DNA of 32,993 nucleotides from Chromatiales bacterium (GCA_026982475.1 JALSHB010000190.1:1-32993); one strand, 5' to 3'; shown: positions 7,040 to 16,046, counted from the first letter of the stretch. The notes: a model not told the origin generated them from the letters alone. Translations and numbers: made by a program.

Positions 7040-10000
7040 TCAGGTTTGGCGCTGCCGCCGGGTGCCGCCCAGGCCCATGAAGGTGCGGTACAGCAGCGGG
7101 ATCACGAACAGGGTCAGCACGGTGGAGAAGGCCAGGCCCCAGACGATGGCGGAGGCCACCGGACCCCATAACAGGGATTCGCCGGCCAGGCCGGTGGCCA
7201 GCGAGAACAGGCCGGCGATGGTGGTCAGGGAGGTGATGATGATGGGGATCACGCGCCGGCGGGCGGCGTAGACGGTGGCGTGCAGTACGCTCATGCCGGC
7301 GGCCAGGCGGGTGTTGGCGGCGTCGATCATGACGATGGCGGCGTTGACGGCGATGCCGGCCAGGGCCACCACGCCATAGAGGGTGTACAGGCTCAGCGGG
7401 TTGTGGGTGACGGCGAGGCCGAACACCACGCCGATGAAGGCCAGCGGTACGGTGGCGAGGATCATGAAGGGCTGGAAATAACTGCGGAACTGGCTGCCGA
7501 GAATCAGGTAGATGAGACCGATGCCGAACAGGAACAGGGCGGCCATGGCGTCGAGGCTCTCCTGGATGTCGTCCAGTTCGCCGGAGAATTCCAGATCCAC
7601 GCCGGGATACCCTACGCGCAGGGTCTGCCATTTTTCCTGTATCAGCCGGTTGGCGGTGACGGTGTCCATCTGCGCCGGGTCCAGCTCTGCCTGCAGGGTG
7701 ATGGTGCGGCGGAAGTTGTAGTGGCGGATGTAGGCCTTGCCGGCGCCGGTGCTGACGTGCACCAGTTCCCCTAACGGGATTTCGCGGGCCTGTCCGGCGC
7801 CTTCGGGCAGGGTGATGGGCTGGCGCAGGGCCTCGTCGATGTCGTCGACGCTGAGCGGCCGCGCACGCACCCGCACTTCCACCTTTTCGCCCTGGTCCTG
7901 CATGCTGGCCACTACCTCGCCGTCGAACAGCAGGCGGATGTCGCGCATCACCTCGCTGGTGCGCAGGCCGCTGCGTTGCAGGGCGTCGGTGTTGAGTCTC
8001 AGGCGCAGCTCGGGCTTGCCTTCGCTGTCGTCGTCGCGGATGTCGCGCACCGCGGGCATGGCCTGCAGTTCGCGCCACAGGGCGTCGGTGGCGGCGCGCA
8101 GTTGCTGGAAGTCGTCGCCGCGCACCTTGATGTTGATGGGGCTGGAGGTGGGCGGGCCGGGTTTGATGACGAAGAAATTGACCCGCGCCGGCCCCGGAAC
8201 CGACAGCACGTCGGCGCGCATGGCGTCGATGATCTCGTCGATGGTGCGGGTGGCGTTGTGGTCGGGGTTGAGGCTGAAGGCGATCTGTCCGTACTGGTCG
8301 CCGAAGTAGGGCGCCATCTCGGTGAACATCTGTCCGGCCACGGAGATGATGCCGCGGGTGTCGTTGTCTTCGAGGTGCTGGCGCGCCCTGTCCTCGATCC
8401 TGAGCAGGGTGTCCATGGTGGTGTGCAGCGGCGTGCCGGGTGGCATCTGCACGTTGATGTAGAACAGCCGCGAGGGGTCGAAGGCGAAGAATTGCACCCG
8501 TACCTGACCGCTGGCGAGCAGGCCCAGGGCCGCCACCAGCAGCAGGCCGATGACGCCCAGCGAGCGCTTGGGGTGGCGCAGCACGCGGATCAGCAGGCGG
8601 CTGTAGGTCATGCGCACCCAGTGGGTGAAGCGTCTGCGCAGGCGCTGCGGGCGGGAGGTCCTGTCGAAGCGGATGCGCGCCGCGCTGATGTGCACCGGCA
8701 GCATCCAGAAGGCCTCGATGAGGCTGATGGCCAGCGCCACCGAGACCACGAAGGGGATGATGAACATGAAGTCGCCCACCAACCCCGGCAGCAGCATCAG
8801 CGGCAGGAAGGCGGCCATGGTGGTCAGCACCGAGGAGGTCACCGGCTTGAACACCTCGCGCAGGGAATCCAGCGCCGCGTCCAGCGCCTGGGCGCCGCGT
8901 TGTAACCGGTAATAGATGGCCTCCACCACCACCACCGCGTCATCCACCAGCATGCCGAGGACGATGACGATGCCCAGCAGCACCGACTGGTTGAGGGTCT
9001 CGCCAATGCTGTTGAGCAGCCAGAAGGTGGCGGCGAGGGTGAAGGGGATGCCGATGCCGATGAAGGCGGCGATGTGCCCGCCGAGAAAGATCCAGGCCAC
9101 CAGCACCACCAGCAACAGGCCCAGCGCGGCGTTGTTCTGCATGATGCGCAGGGCGTCGCGGGTGGCGGCGGTCTGGTCGTCGAGCAGCTTCAGCTCCAGG
9201 CCCAGTGGCGCCAGCACGGCATTCTTTTCGCTGATGTAGTCCTCGATGCGTTGCACCAGTTCCAGGGTGTTGGCGTTGGGTTTCTTGGACACCGCGAGGA
9301 GGACGGCGGGCCTGCCCTCGTGCATCGCCAGCTTGGTGCTCTTTTCGCGCACCCGCTGGACCTCCGCCAGCTCGCCGATGGGGGGGCTGCCACTGGCGGT
9401 GCTCACCGGCAGGCGGGCGATGTAGCCGGGGTCGCTGCTGGTGCCGATCAGCCGCACCAGCCAGGATTGTCCGCCGAGGCGCAGCTCGCCGGCGGAGATG
9501 TCGCGGAAGTGGGCGCGCACCGTGTCGGCCAGCTGGCTGGGGGTGACGCCATGGGCGCGCAGCAGCCCGGGATCGAACTCGATCTGGATTTCGGGATCGC
9601 GCAGGCCGGCGGGGTCGACGGTATCGACGCCGCGCAGGCGGTCGATGTCGTCGCGGATGTTGCGCGCCGCGCGGCGCAGGGTTTCGTCGTTGGCCATGCC
9701 GTGCAGCACCACCATCGCCGTGGGGAACTGGTTGGCGGTGGTGAATTCCATTACGAAGGGTTCGCTGGCCTCGTCGGGCAGGTCGGTGTTGGCCTTGTTC
9801 TGCACCTCGCGGCGCAGGTCGGTGAGGCGTTTGTCGAACAGGCGTTCGTCGATGTCGTCGAAGCGCACGCTGATGTCGGACATGCCCTCGCGGGTGTTGC
9901 TGATGACGAACTTGACGTCGGACAGCCCCTGCAGGGCGTCTTCCAGCGGCTGGGTGACCAGCTTTTCGACATCCTCCGTCGAGGCCCCGGGCAGGGCCGT

Positions 10001-10144
10001 GAATATCGCCACCCAGTTGAAGTTGATCTCCGGGTCCTGGGCGCGGGGTAACTGGAAATAGCTGAGCGTGCCGACCAGCAGCACCACCACGAAGGTGGCA
10101 TTGGCGAGGACGTGGTTTTCCAGGAAGTGGCGCAGGAATTTCAT
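7040..10144 (-). CDS. RND-family efflux permease (HAE-1/AcrB-like)
   Basis: A 1034-residue inner-membrane transporter of normal RND length. TM1 is at the N-terminus (VLANATFVVVLLVGTLSYFQLPR), followed by periplasmic porter sequence (DPEINFNWVAIFTALPGAS, EDVEKLVTQPLEDALQG). TM4 carries LGMLVDDAVVVVEA; the two Asp near residues 401-402 are the proton-relay pair of drug-exporting RND pumps. A second periplasmic loop and TM7-12 follow (ALFLFGIGLIYLILGSQFRSY, LSLYTLYGVVALAGIAVNAAIVMID). The substrate cannot be read from sequence. Its adaptor is the next minus-strand gene upstream (10501-11550), but a plus-strand ORF lies in the gap. No TolC-like outer-membrane partner is in the window. Confidence 0.93.
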   Translation of the reverse strand: MKFLRHFLENHVLANATFVVVLLVGTLSYFQLPRAQDPEINFNWVAIFTALPGASTEDVEKLVTQPLEDALQGLSDVKFVISNTREGMSDISVRFDDIDERLFDKRLTDLRREVQNKANTDLPDEASEPFVMEFTTANQFPTAMVVLHGMANDETLRRAARNIRDDIDRLRGVDTVDPAGLRDPEIQIEFDPGLLRAHGVTPSQLADTVRAHFRDISAGELRLGGQSWLVRLIGTSSDPGYIARLPVSTASGSPPIGELAEVQRVREKSTKLAMHEGRPAVLLAVSKKPNANTLELVQRIEDYISEKNAVLAPLGLELKLLDDQTAATRDALRIMQNNAALGLLLVVLVAWIFLGGHIAAFIGIGIPFTLAATFWLLNSIGETLNQSVLLGIVIVLGMLVDDAVVVVEAIYYRLQRGAQALDAALDSLREVFKPVTSSVLTTMAAFLPLMLLPGLVGDFMFIIPFVVSVALAISLIEAFWMLPVHISAARIRFDRTSRPQRLRRRFTHWVRMTYSRLLIRVLRHPKRSLGVIGLLLVAALGLLASGQVRVQFFAFDPSRLFYINVQMPPGTPLHTTMDTLLRIEDRARQHLEDNDTRGIISVAGQMFTEMAPYFGDQYGQIAFSLNPDHNATRTIDEIIDAMRADVLSVPGPARVNFFVIKPGPPTSSPINIKVRGDDFQQLRAATDALWRELQAMPAVRDIRDDDSEGKPELRLRLNTDALQRSGLRTSEVMRDIRLLFDGEVVASMQDQGEKVEVRVRARPLSVDDIDEALRQPITLPEGAGQAREIPLGELVHVSTGAGKAYIRHYNFRRTITLQAELDPAQMDTVTANRLIQEKWQTLRVGYPGVDLEFSGELDDIQESLDAMAALFLFGIGLIYLILGSQFRSYFQPFMILATVPLAFIGVVFGLAVTHNPLSLYTLYGVVALAGIAVNAAIVMIDAANTRLAAGMSVLHATVYAARRRVIPIIITSLTTIAGLFSLATGLAGESLLWGPVASAIVWGLAFSTVLTLFVIPLLYRTFMGLGGTRRQRQT

Positions 10145-10261
10145 GCTGATCGATGTGCGCGGGCGGCTGTCATGAAACGTTCACGAGGCGGCAATACGGC
10201 CGTCATGCGCCGGCGATAGTGTGGCCGTGCAAACCGCTGAACACGAGAGAGGAAAAACACC

Positions 10262-10495
10262 ATGATCTTTTTTATCAAGGAATGGCCCAACCGCACCGCC
10301 ACCCTGATGGCCGACAACGGCGCCGTGCTGTGGAGCTTTTGCAGCGTGGAAGAGGCGCGCAGGGTGTGCGACGAGTGGTACCGGGTGCAGGGCGAAAAGG
10401 TGGAGTACCGGCTTTACACCCTGCGCGACGAGGAGCCGCCGGTGGAATACGAGGGCTTGCAGGAACTCTCCGGCGCCTGCTGCGCGGTGGCCTGA
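10262..10495 (+). CDS. Small hypothetical protein, 77 aa
   Basis: A short ORF with a good ribosome binding site (GAGAGAGG, 9 bases before the ATG). It begins MIFFIKEWPNRTATLMADNG and ends in a Cys-Cys pair (GACCAVA). It has a beta-alpha-beta-like pattern: VLWSFCSVEEARRVCDEWY, then VEYRLYTL. It is soluble, has no signal peptide, and contains four cysteines. I do not recognise the family. It lies alone on the plus strand between the RND adaptor and permease genes, ending 5 bases before the convergent adaptor stop. Composition matches its neighbours. It could be a regulator or accessory of the pump, but nothing in the sequence proves that. Confidence 0.65.
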   Translation: MIFFIKEWPNRTATLMADNGAVLWSFCSVEEARRVCDEWYRVQGEKVEYRLYTLRDEEPPVEYEGLQELSGACCAVA

Positions 10496-10500
10496 GCCGC

Positions 10501-11550
10501 TCACGGTGCTACCCTCACCGCGTCGCCATCCTGCAGGCGAAAGCGGCCGAGGGTGACCACGGGGGTCTGCCCCGGCAGTGAAACAGCCGCCGGGCGGCCT
10601 TCTTCCGCCCGTGGCAGGGGGACGAACCTGGCGTGTGCGTTGTCGATGACGAAGACGCCCAGGCGGCCATCGCGGCGGCTCAGCAGTTCCGCCGGCAGGT
10701 GGGCCTGGGTGCTGCGCCACACCAATTCGCCGGCGCTGCCGGGCAGGGCGCTGTCGGCGCTGAAGCGCAGGCGCGCCTCGCGGGTGCGGGCGCGGGGGTC
10801 GAAGGCCGGCATGATGCGCCGCAGCGCGAGGGGATAGCGTTGCCGCGGGGTCACCAGTTCGGGACGCTCGGCCTGTGGCAGGGAACGCGCCAGATCCGCC
10901 TGCAGCTGGGCGGAGACTTCGAGGTGGCGGTTGTCGACGATCTGCAGCAGGGGGCTGCCGGGACGGGCCAGTTCGCCGACGTTGGCCAGGCGCTCGCGGA
11001 TGACGGCCTCGAAGGGGGCGCGCAGGGTGCACTTTTCCAACTGGCGCCGGGCCTGCGTCAGGGCCACTTCCTGTCCCGCCCGCTGGGCGCGCAGGTGGTC
11101 CAGTTCTGATTGCCGTTGTTTCAGCAATTCCTCGGAAACCGCCTGTTTGCGCGACAGCGCGCGCGCCCGGCTGAGCTGGTACTCGGCCAGTTCGAGGCGC
11201 GCCCGCAGGGCCTCGAGCGCCGCCTCTTCACGCGCCAGGGCCAGCTCGAAATCACGGCGATCCAGCTGTACCAGCACCGCACCCTTTTTCACCACCTCGC
11301 CGACCCGCACCGGGATGGCCTCGATGCGCGCGCTGAGCTCGGCGCTGATGCGGCTGTCGTTGTCGCTGACCACCGAGGCCGGGGCGCGGAACTGCGGATA
11401 CACCGCCAGCTCGGCCAGCGGCTGCGCCGCCACCGGGATGGTCGGCAGGGCTTCCCCGCTGGCGGCCGTCCGGGCCGTGAAGGCCGGCAGCGCGGCGAGC
11501 GCCAGCAGGCCGGCGAGCAGGGCGCGGTGTCTGGTGTCGAGTCGTGGCAT
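10501..11550 (-). CDS. RND efflux periplasmic adaptor (membrane fusion protein)
   Basis: A 349-residue protein from the ATG at 11550, with AAGGGA 6 bases upstream; the longer 384-residue ORF start has no support. The N-terminus (ALLAGLLALAALPAFTA) is a signal peptide. The order is typical HlyD/AcrA: barrel-sandwich half (RISAELSARIEAIPVRVGEVVKKG), alpha-helical hairpin (EEAALEALRARLELAEYQL through LDHLRAQRAGQEVALTQARRQLE), second lipoyl half (CTLRAPFEAVIRERLANVGE), then a beta-barrel and membrane-proximal domain. No lipobox cysteine is visible. It should link the RND permease (7040-10144) to an outer-membrane channel encoded elsewhere. It follows hemL by 49 bases on the same strand. Confidence 0.88.
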   Translation of the reverse strand: MPRLDTRHRALLAGLLALAALPAFTARTAASGEALPTIPVAAQPLAELAVYPQFRAPASVVSDNDSRISAELSARIEAIPVRVGEVVKKGAVLVQLDRRDFELALAREEAALEALRARLELAEYQLSRARALSRKQAVSEELLKQRQSELDHLRAQRAGQEVALTQARRQLEKCTLRAPFEAVIRERLANVGELARPGSPLLQIVDNRHLEVSAQLQADLARSLPQAERPELVTPRQRYPLALRRIMPAFDPRARTREARLRFSADSALPGSAGELVWRSTQAHLPAELLSRRDGRLGVFVIDNAHARFVPLPRAEEGRPAAVSLPGQTPVVTLGRFRLQDGDAVRVAP

Positions 11551-11599
11551 GCACATTCCCTTGTGAAGACGCCGCGTGACGGTCGTGGTCCGCCGCCCG

Positions 11600-12880
11600 T
11601 TACAGGCTGGCGAAGACCCTTTCCGCCGCCGCCAGGGTGGCGTCGATTTCGGCATCGCCGTGGGCCGCGGAGACGAAGCCGGTCTCGTAGGCGGAGGGCG
11701 CCAGATACACGCCCTGTTCCAGCATGCCGTGGAAGAACAGCTTGAAGCGGTCGGCGTCGCACTGGGTGACCTGGTAGAAATCCGTCACGCTGTCGGCGTC
11801 GGTGAAGAACACGCCGAACATGCCGCCCACCTGGTTGGTGGTGAGCGCAATGCCGGCGGCGCTGGCGCGTTCCTTCAGGCCCTCGCAGAGCCTGGCGGCG
11901 GTGGCGGAGAGACCGTCGTGGAAGCCCGGCTCTGAGACCAGCTCCAGGGTCTTCAGGCCGGCGGCCATGGACACCGGGTTGCCCGACAGGGTGCCGGCCT
12001 GGTAGACCGGGCCCAGTGGCGCAATCTGTTCCATGATCTCGCGCTTGCCGCCGAAGGCGCCCACGGGCAGGCCGCCGCCGATGACCTTGCCGAGGGTGGT
12101 GAGGTCGGGGGTGACGCCGTAGTGCTGCTGGGCGCCGCCGAGGGCGACGCGGAAGCCGGTCATCACCTCGTCGAAGATCAGCACGCTGCCGTGTTCGTCG
12201 CAGATCTCGCGCAGGCCCTCGAGGAAGCCGGGCACGGGCGGGATGCAGTTCATGTTGCCGGCCACCGGCTCGACGATGATGCAGGCCACCTGGCTGCCGA
12301 CCTGGGCGAAGGCCTCTTTTACCGAGTCGATGTCGTTGTAGGTGAGGGTGATGGTGTGTTCGGCCAGCGCCGCCGGCACCCCCGGCGAGGTGGGCACGCC
12401 CAGGGTCAGGGCGCCGGAACCGGCCTTCACCAGCAGCGAGTCGGAGTGGCCGTGGTAGCAGCCCTCGAACTTGACGATCTTGTCGCGCCCGGTGAAGCCG
12501 CGCGCCAGGCGGATGGCGCTCATGGTGGCCTCGGTGCCGGAGTTGACCATGCGCACCAGCTCCACCGAGGGCACCAGCTCGCAGACCTTGTCCGCCATCT
12601 CGGTCTCGATGCGCGTCGGCGCGCCGAAGCCGAGGCCATGCTGGATCACCCCCTGCACCGCGGCGATCACCGCCGGGTGCGAATGGCCGACGATCATCGG
12701 CCCCCAGGAGCCCACGTAGTCCACGTAGCGCCGGTCGTCCTCGTCGATGATCCAGGCGCCTTCGCCGTGCTTGAAGAAAACCGGATCGCCGCCCACGCCA
12801 CGGAAGGCGCGCACCGGCGAATTGACGCCGCCGGGGATGTGTTTCTGGGCAGCTTGGAACAGGTCGTGGGAACGTGTCAT
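11600..12880 (-). CDS. hemL: Glutamate-1-semialdehyde 2,1-aminomutase
   Basis: Converts glutamate-1-semialdehyde to 5-aminolevulinate in the C5 route of tetrapyrrole synthesis, using PLP. The start is ATG 12880 (MTRSHDLF), with AAGG 7 bases upstream, giving 426 residues, the normal HemL length. Motifs include [49 protein letters not shown] and the PLP-lysine motif [10 protein letters not shown] (Lys 265). The ORF track extends the gene into a palindromic repeat upstream, which is spurious. The tetrapyrrole gene hemJ lies 4 kb away. Confidence 0.96.
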   Translation of the reverse strand: MTRSHDLFQAAQKHIPGGVNSPVRAFRGVGGDPVFFKHGEGAWIIDEDDRRYVDYVGSWGPMIVGHSHPAVIAAVQGVIQHGLGFGAPTRIETEMADKVCELVPSVELVRMVNSGTEATMSAIRLARGFTGRDKIVKFEGCYHGHSDSLLVKAGSGALTLGVPTSPGVPAALAEHTITLTYNDIDSVKEAFAQVGSQVACIIVEPVAGNMNCIPPVPGFLEGLREICDEHGSVLIFDEVMTGFRVALGGAQQHYGVTPDLTTLGKVIGGGLPVGAFGGKREIMEQIAPLGPVYQAGTLSGNPVSMAAGLKTLELVSEPGFHDGLSATAARLCEGLKERASAAGIALTTNQVGGMFGVFFTDADSVTDFYQVTQCDADRFKLFFHGMLEQGVYLAPSAYETGFVSAAHGDAEIDATLAAAERVFASL

Positions 12881-13258
12881 GGGATAACCTTTTGCTTGCA
12901 GTATTTGTGTCAATGGAATGGGGCGCGCGCCGGGCGCGTCAGGGGGCACAGTTTGCGTTGTTTTGGGCGCTGTCGCAATGGTGGCAGCAGTCAGTCTGGC
13001 AGGGTGGGCATTGCCCGCCGCAGGTGCATTTGCATCCCGCCATGGTGGGGTGTGTTTATGGGGATCAAGCTGCTCACCACGGCGGGCACGGAGGTACACA
13101 GAGAAAACATGAATTCAGTTCTCTGTGTACCTCCGTGTCCTCTGTGGTGAATGTTTTTTGCTTGATGCTGCGCGCTTGTCTTGCCTTTGACTTGCGTGGC
13201 GGGATTTCCCACTATCAAACGATGATGCATCCTTTGCGCAATACCCCAGCCTCCCGCA
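12881..13258. other. Divergent hemL/nei intergenic region
   Basis: 378 bases with no credible gene. It must hold the hemL (minus) and nei (plus) promoters. Its main feature is the long palindrome at 13074-13150. The stretch 12920-12960 is very GC-rich (GGGGCGCGCGCCGGGCGCG) and could fold. I see no convincing -35/-10 pair. Confidence 0.6.
13074..13150. repeat. 77-bp palindromic repeat, CACCACAGAG family
   Basis: Two arms of about 32 bases (TCACCACGGCGGGCACGGAG... and ...CTCCGTGTCCTCTGTGGTGA) pair with only a few mismatches. The central match GGAGGTACACAGAGAA/TTCTCTGTGTACCTCC is perfect and flanks a 13-base loop. The outer sequence is related to the repeats at 14086-14459 and 14557-14588, so this is a member of a dispersed family. 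Confidence 0.85.
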
Positions 13259-14086
13259 ATGCCTGAAGGCCCGGAAATCCGCCGCGCCGCTGATGTGGTG
13301 GCGGACTGTATCGTCGGCCGGGTGGCCGAGGCCGTGTGGTTCGCCTTCGCTCACCTCAAGCCCTTCGAGCGACGGCTCAGCGGGGTCGAGGTGTGCGCCG
13401 TGGAGACGCGCGGCAAGGCCATGCTGACGCGCTTCGCCAACGGCTTGGTGATCTACAGCCACAACCAGCTCTACGGCCGCTGGTACTGCTGCCCGCGCGG
13501 CGAGCGGCCCGACATCCGGCGCCAGCTGCGCCTCGCCATTCACAATCGCACGTCGTCGGCCCTGCTCTACAGCGCCTCGGATATCGAGGTGTTGCAGGCC
13601 GCCGAACTGGCGACCCATCCCTTCCTCTCCCGGCTGGGCCCGGACGTGCTGGACCCCGCCACCGACCAGGCCCTGCTGCTGGCGCGCCTGGCCGAGCGGC
13701 GTTTTCGCAATCGGCAGCTAGGCGCCCTGCTCACCGATCAGGGCTTCGTTGCCGGGCTGGGCAACTACCTGCGCTGTGAGATCCTCTTCGTCGCCGGCCT
13801 GCACCCGCAGCGGCGTCCGCAGGCGTTGACGGAGGCGCAGCGAATCCGCCTGGCCGACGCCATGGTGCAACTGCCCCGGCAATCCTATGAAACCGGTGGC
13901 ATCACCAACGACCTGGCGCGTGCGCGTGAGTTGATGGCAAGTGGCGCGGACTTCGAGGCGGCGCGCTTCTGGGTATTCCGGCGCGAGGGCCTGCCCTGTT
14001 ACCGCTGTGGCGCGTCCATCGTCAAGCAGCTGTTGAACGGCCAGCCGACCTATCTGTGCCTGCCATGCCAGCCGGCTGCCGGGTAA
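13259..14086 (+). CDS. nei: Endonuclease VIII (Nei), DNA glycosylase/AP lyase
   Basis: Removes oxidised pyrimidines from DNA and cleaves the abasic site. The N-terminus MPEGPEIRRAAD is the Fpg/Nei catalytic motif: Pro1 (after Met removal) is the nucleophile and Glu2 assists; RRAAD is the Nei rather than MutM version. At 275 residues it is close to E. coli Nei (263). The H2TH region includes LTDQGFVAGLGNYLRCEILF. The C-terminus is a zinc finger with two Cys pairs, CYRCG and CLPC. The stop codon directly abuts the first of two tandem repeats. Confidence 0.94.
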   Translation: MPEGPEIRRAADVVADCIVGRVAEAVWFAFAHLKPFERRLSGVEVCAVETRGKAMLTRFANGLVIYSHNQLYGRWYCCPRGERPDIRRQLRLAIHNRTSSALLYSASDIEVLQAAELATHPFLSRLGPDVLDPATDQALLLARLAERRFRNRQLGALLTDQGFVAGLGNYLRCEILFVAGLHPQRRPQALTEAQRIRLADAMVQLPRQSYETGGITNDLARARELMASGADFEAARFWVFRREGLPCYRCGASIVKQLLNGQPTYLCLPCQPAAG

Positions 14087-14459
14087 TGTTTTTCACCACA
14101 GAGACACGGAGGCACGGAGACAAAATCTTGTTCTCTCGCCTGGGTCAGAGATAAAGGTCTCACTGGTGACGCTGCTCCGTGGTGTTGCACATTTTGTGGC
14201 GCTCAGCGCTACGCCGCCCCATGGTAGAGTGATCGGCCTGTTTGCGTTACCCCGCAGGGCGGTGTAACGAGAAATGTTTTTCACCACAGAGACACAGAGG
14301 CACGGAGACAAAATCCTGTTCTCTCGCCTGGGTCAGAGATAAAGGTCTCGTTTGTGACGCCGCTCCGCGGTGTTGCACATCTTGCGGCGCTCAGCGCCAC
14401 GCTACCCACGGTAGAGTGATCGGCCTGTTTGCGTTACACCGCAGAGCGGTGTGACGAAA
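14086..14459. repeat. Tandem duplication of a ~188-bp intergenic repeat unit
   Basis: Two head-to-tail copies, 14086-14273 and 14274-14459. Both start ATGTTTTTCACCACAGAGAC and both contain CTCTCGCCTGGGTCAGAGAT and GTAGAGTGATCGGCCTGTTT; landmarks lie 187-188 bases apart. Each copy ends with a GTTAC...CGCAGNGCGGTGT hairpin. The copies differ at scattered positions, so the duplication is not brand new. No ORF in either copy looks coding. With the half-repeat at 14557-14588, these fill the 464-base nei-thiE gap; the remaining 14460-14550 shows nothing I can identify. Confidence 0.88.
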
Positions 14460-14550
14460 AAAAGTGCCGTTTTTTGTTTGCGTTGATTGGCGTTTATTTG
14501 CGGATGATGTCGAGACGCGATTGCTGGGGTTCGCTGCGCTTGCCGCCAAT

Positions 14551-15210
14551 CTATGGGGCCTCTGTGTGCTCTGTGTCTCTGTGGTGAATAAACAGTTTTT
14601 GGAATTGCTCGGCGCTGGCACAAACATCGGGCCGACTGAACAGGCCGTCGACCACCGCCAGCATGTCGGCGCCGGCCTCGATGAGCGGGGCGGCGTTGTC
14701 TGCGGTGATGCCGCCGATGGCGACCACGGGGATGTCCAGTTCCTGTTTGGCTTTGTGGATCAGGTCGAGGCTGGCGGGCACGGCGTCGGGCTTGGTCGTT
14801 GACGGAAAGAAGCGGCCGAAGGCGATATAGTCGGCACCGGCCTGTGCCGCTTGCCGGGCTAACTGGAATTGGTTGTAGCAGGAGACGCCGATGAGGGCGT
14901 CCGCGCCCAGCTGGCTGCGGGCCTCGGTCAGGTCGGTATCGTGCTGGCCGATGTGCACGCCGTCGGCCTCACTGTGTGCGGCGAGTTCCACGTCGTCGTT
15001 GATGATCAGCAGGGCGTGGTGGCGGCGGGTGAGCTGGCGCAGGGCCTGCGCCGTCTGCTGGCGGCGTGGCCGGTGGTCGGATTTGTCACGGAACTGGACG
15101 ATGCGCGCGCCGCCGAGCAGGGCCTGTTCGACGGCGCGGGCGATTTTTTGCGGGTCGGTTTCGCGGGCGTCGGTGATGGCGTAGAGGCCGCGCAGGCGTG
15201 TGTCAGTCAT
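14551..15210 (-). CDS. thiE: Thiamine-phosphate synthase
   Basis: Joins HMP-pyrophosphate with the thiazole phosphate to make thiamine monophosphate. Conserved motifs run in order: LYAITDA, RIVQFRDKS, LLIINDDVELA, ADGVHIGQHD, IGVSCYN, YIAFGRFFPSTTKP and VVAIGGI. At 219 residues it is normal or slightly long. The start overlaps the thiD stop by 8 bases, so translation is coupled. The last residues, FIHHRDTEHTEAP, are not ThiE sequence; they are translated from the CACCACAGAGACACAGAG repeat that overlaps the 3' end. The ancestral stop has apparently been lost or replaced. Confidence 0.95.
   Translation of the reverse strand: MTDTRLRGLYAITDARETDPQKIARAVEQALLGGARIVQFRDKSDHRPRRQQTAQALRQLTRRHHALLIINDDVELAAHSEADGVHIGQHDTDLTEARSQLGADALIGVSCYNQFQLARQAAQAGADYIAFGRFFPSTTKPDAVPASLDLIHKAKQELDIPVVAIGGITADNAAPLIEAGADMLAVVDGLFSRPDVCASAEQFQKLFIHHRDTEHTEAP
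14557..14588. repeat. Single arm of the CACCACAGAGACAC repeat, inside the thiE 3' end
   Basis: CTCTGTGTCTCTGTGGTGA is the inverted form of the sequence that begins both tandem copies at 14086 and 14274. The arm is translated on the minus strand as the ThiE tail HHRDTEHTE. Together with the copies upstream, it would bound the whole nei-thiE gap with inverted ends. Confidence 0.8.
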
Positions 15211-16006
15211 CGTCGCCGTGGGCCCAGAAGAAGCGGTCGGGGATCATCTGCCCCATGCCGGGGCGGTAGCCGTGTTGGAGGGCCTCCCAGGTGTATTCCT
15301 GCGCCTCGAGGATGGCGGTGACGGGCTCCATGCCCTGCGCCAGCAGGGCGGTGATGGCGGCGGCGAGGGTGCAGCCGGAGCCGTGGTAGCTTTCCGGCAG
15401 GCGCTCCCAGGTGTAGCTTTCGATCAGGCGGTGGCCGCTGTAGAGATTGTTGACCACGTTGGGGGTGGCCTCGTGACTGCCGGTGATGAGCACGTAGTCG
15501 CTGCCCATGTCGAGCAGTTCCATGGCGCAGGCGTCGAGGTTGTCGGCCTCGGGGGCGAAGATGCGCGCCTCGTTGCTGTTGGGGGTGAGCACGGTGGTGA
15601 GCGGGAACAGCAGGCTGGCCATGGCGTCGAGTATCTCCTCGTTGGCGAGGTCGCCGCCGCCGCCGGCGCTGACCAGGGGGTCGAGCACCACCGGCAGGTT
15701 GGGGTAGTCCATGAGAATGCTGTGGATGGCCTCGGCGTTTTCCACGCTGCCGATCATGCCGATCTTGATGGCGGCGACCGGCATGTCCTCCAGAATGGCG
15801 CGCGCCTGTTCCACCAGCAGGGCGGTGGAGACGGCCTCGTAGCGGATCAGGGCCTGGCTATCCTGGGCGGTGACCGCGGTGACCACCGGCGTGGTGTGCA
15901 CGCCCATGCTGGCGAGGGTTTCGATGTCGGCCTGCAGGCCGGCGCCGCCGCTGGGGTCGGTGCCGGCGAAGGACATGGCGATGGGCAGGCTGGGACGGTC
16001 GTTCAT
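15203..16006 (-). CDS. thiD: Hydroxymethylpyrimidine/phosphomethylpyrimidine kinase
   Basis: Phosphorylates HMP and HMP-phosphate, giving the pyrophosphate used by ThiE, which is encoded directly downstream. A 267-residue ribokinase-fold protein. Motifs are SFAGTDPSGGAGLQAD (substrate site, residues 12-27), VLDPLVSAGGGG, LTPNSNEA and the C-terminal YHGSGCTLAAAI, where Gly-Ser-Gly-Cys forms the anion hole and catalytic residue. It overlaps thiE by 8 bases. No TPP riboswitch is apparent in the 150 bases upstream. Confidence 0.95.
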   Translation of the reverse strand: MNDRPSLPIAMSFAGTDPSGGAGLQADIETLASMGVHTTPVVTAVTAQDSQALIRYEAVSTALLVEQARAILEDMPVAAIKIGMIGSVENAEAIHSILMDYPNLPVVLDPLVSAGGGGDLANEEILDAMASLLFPLTTVLTPNSNEARIFAPEADNLDACAMELLDMGSDYVLITGSHEATPNVVNNLYSGHRLIESYTWERLPESYHGSGCTLAAAITALLAQGMEPVTAILEAQEYTWEALQHGYRPGMGQMIPDRFFWAHGDDD

Positions 16007-16046
16007 GGTGTCGGGCTCCGGGTTGCGGCTGATGCGTAGAGTCTAG

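Noticed and set aside
6429-8078. 549-aa minus-strand ORF containing DUF3015
   Set aside because: The first two thirds are an out-of-frame reading of the RND gene, Arg/His/Pro-rich. Only the part from ATG 6914 has a signal peptide, ribosome binding site and family motifs.
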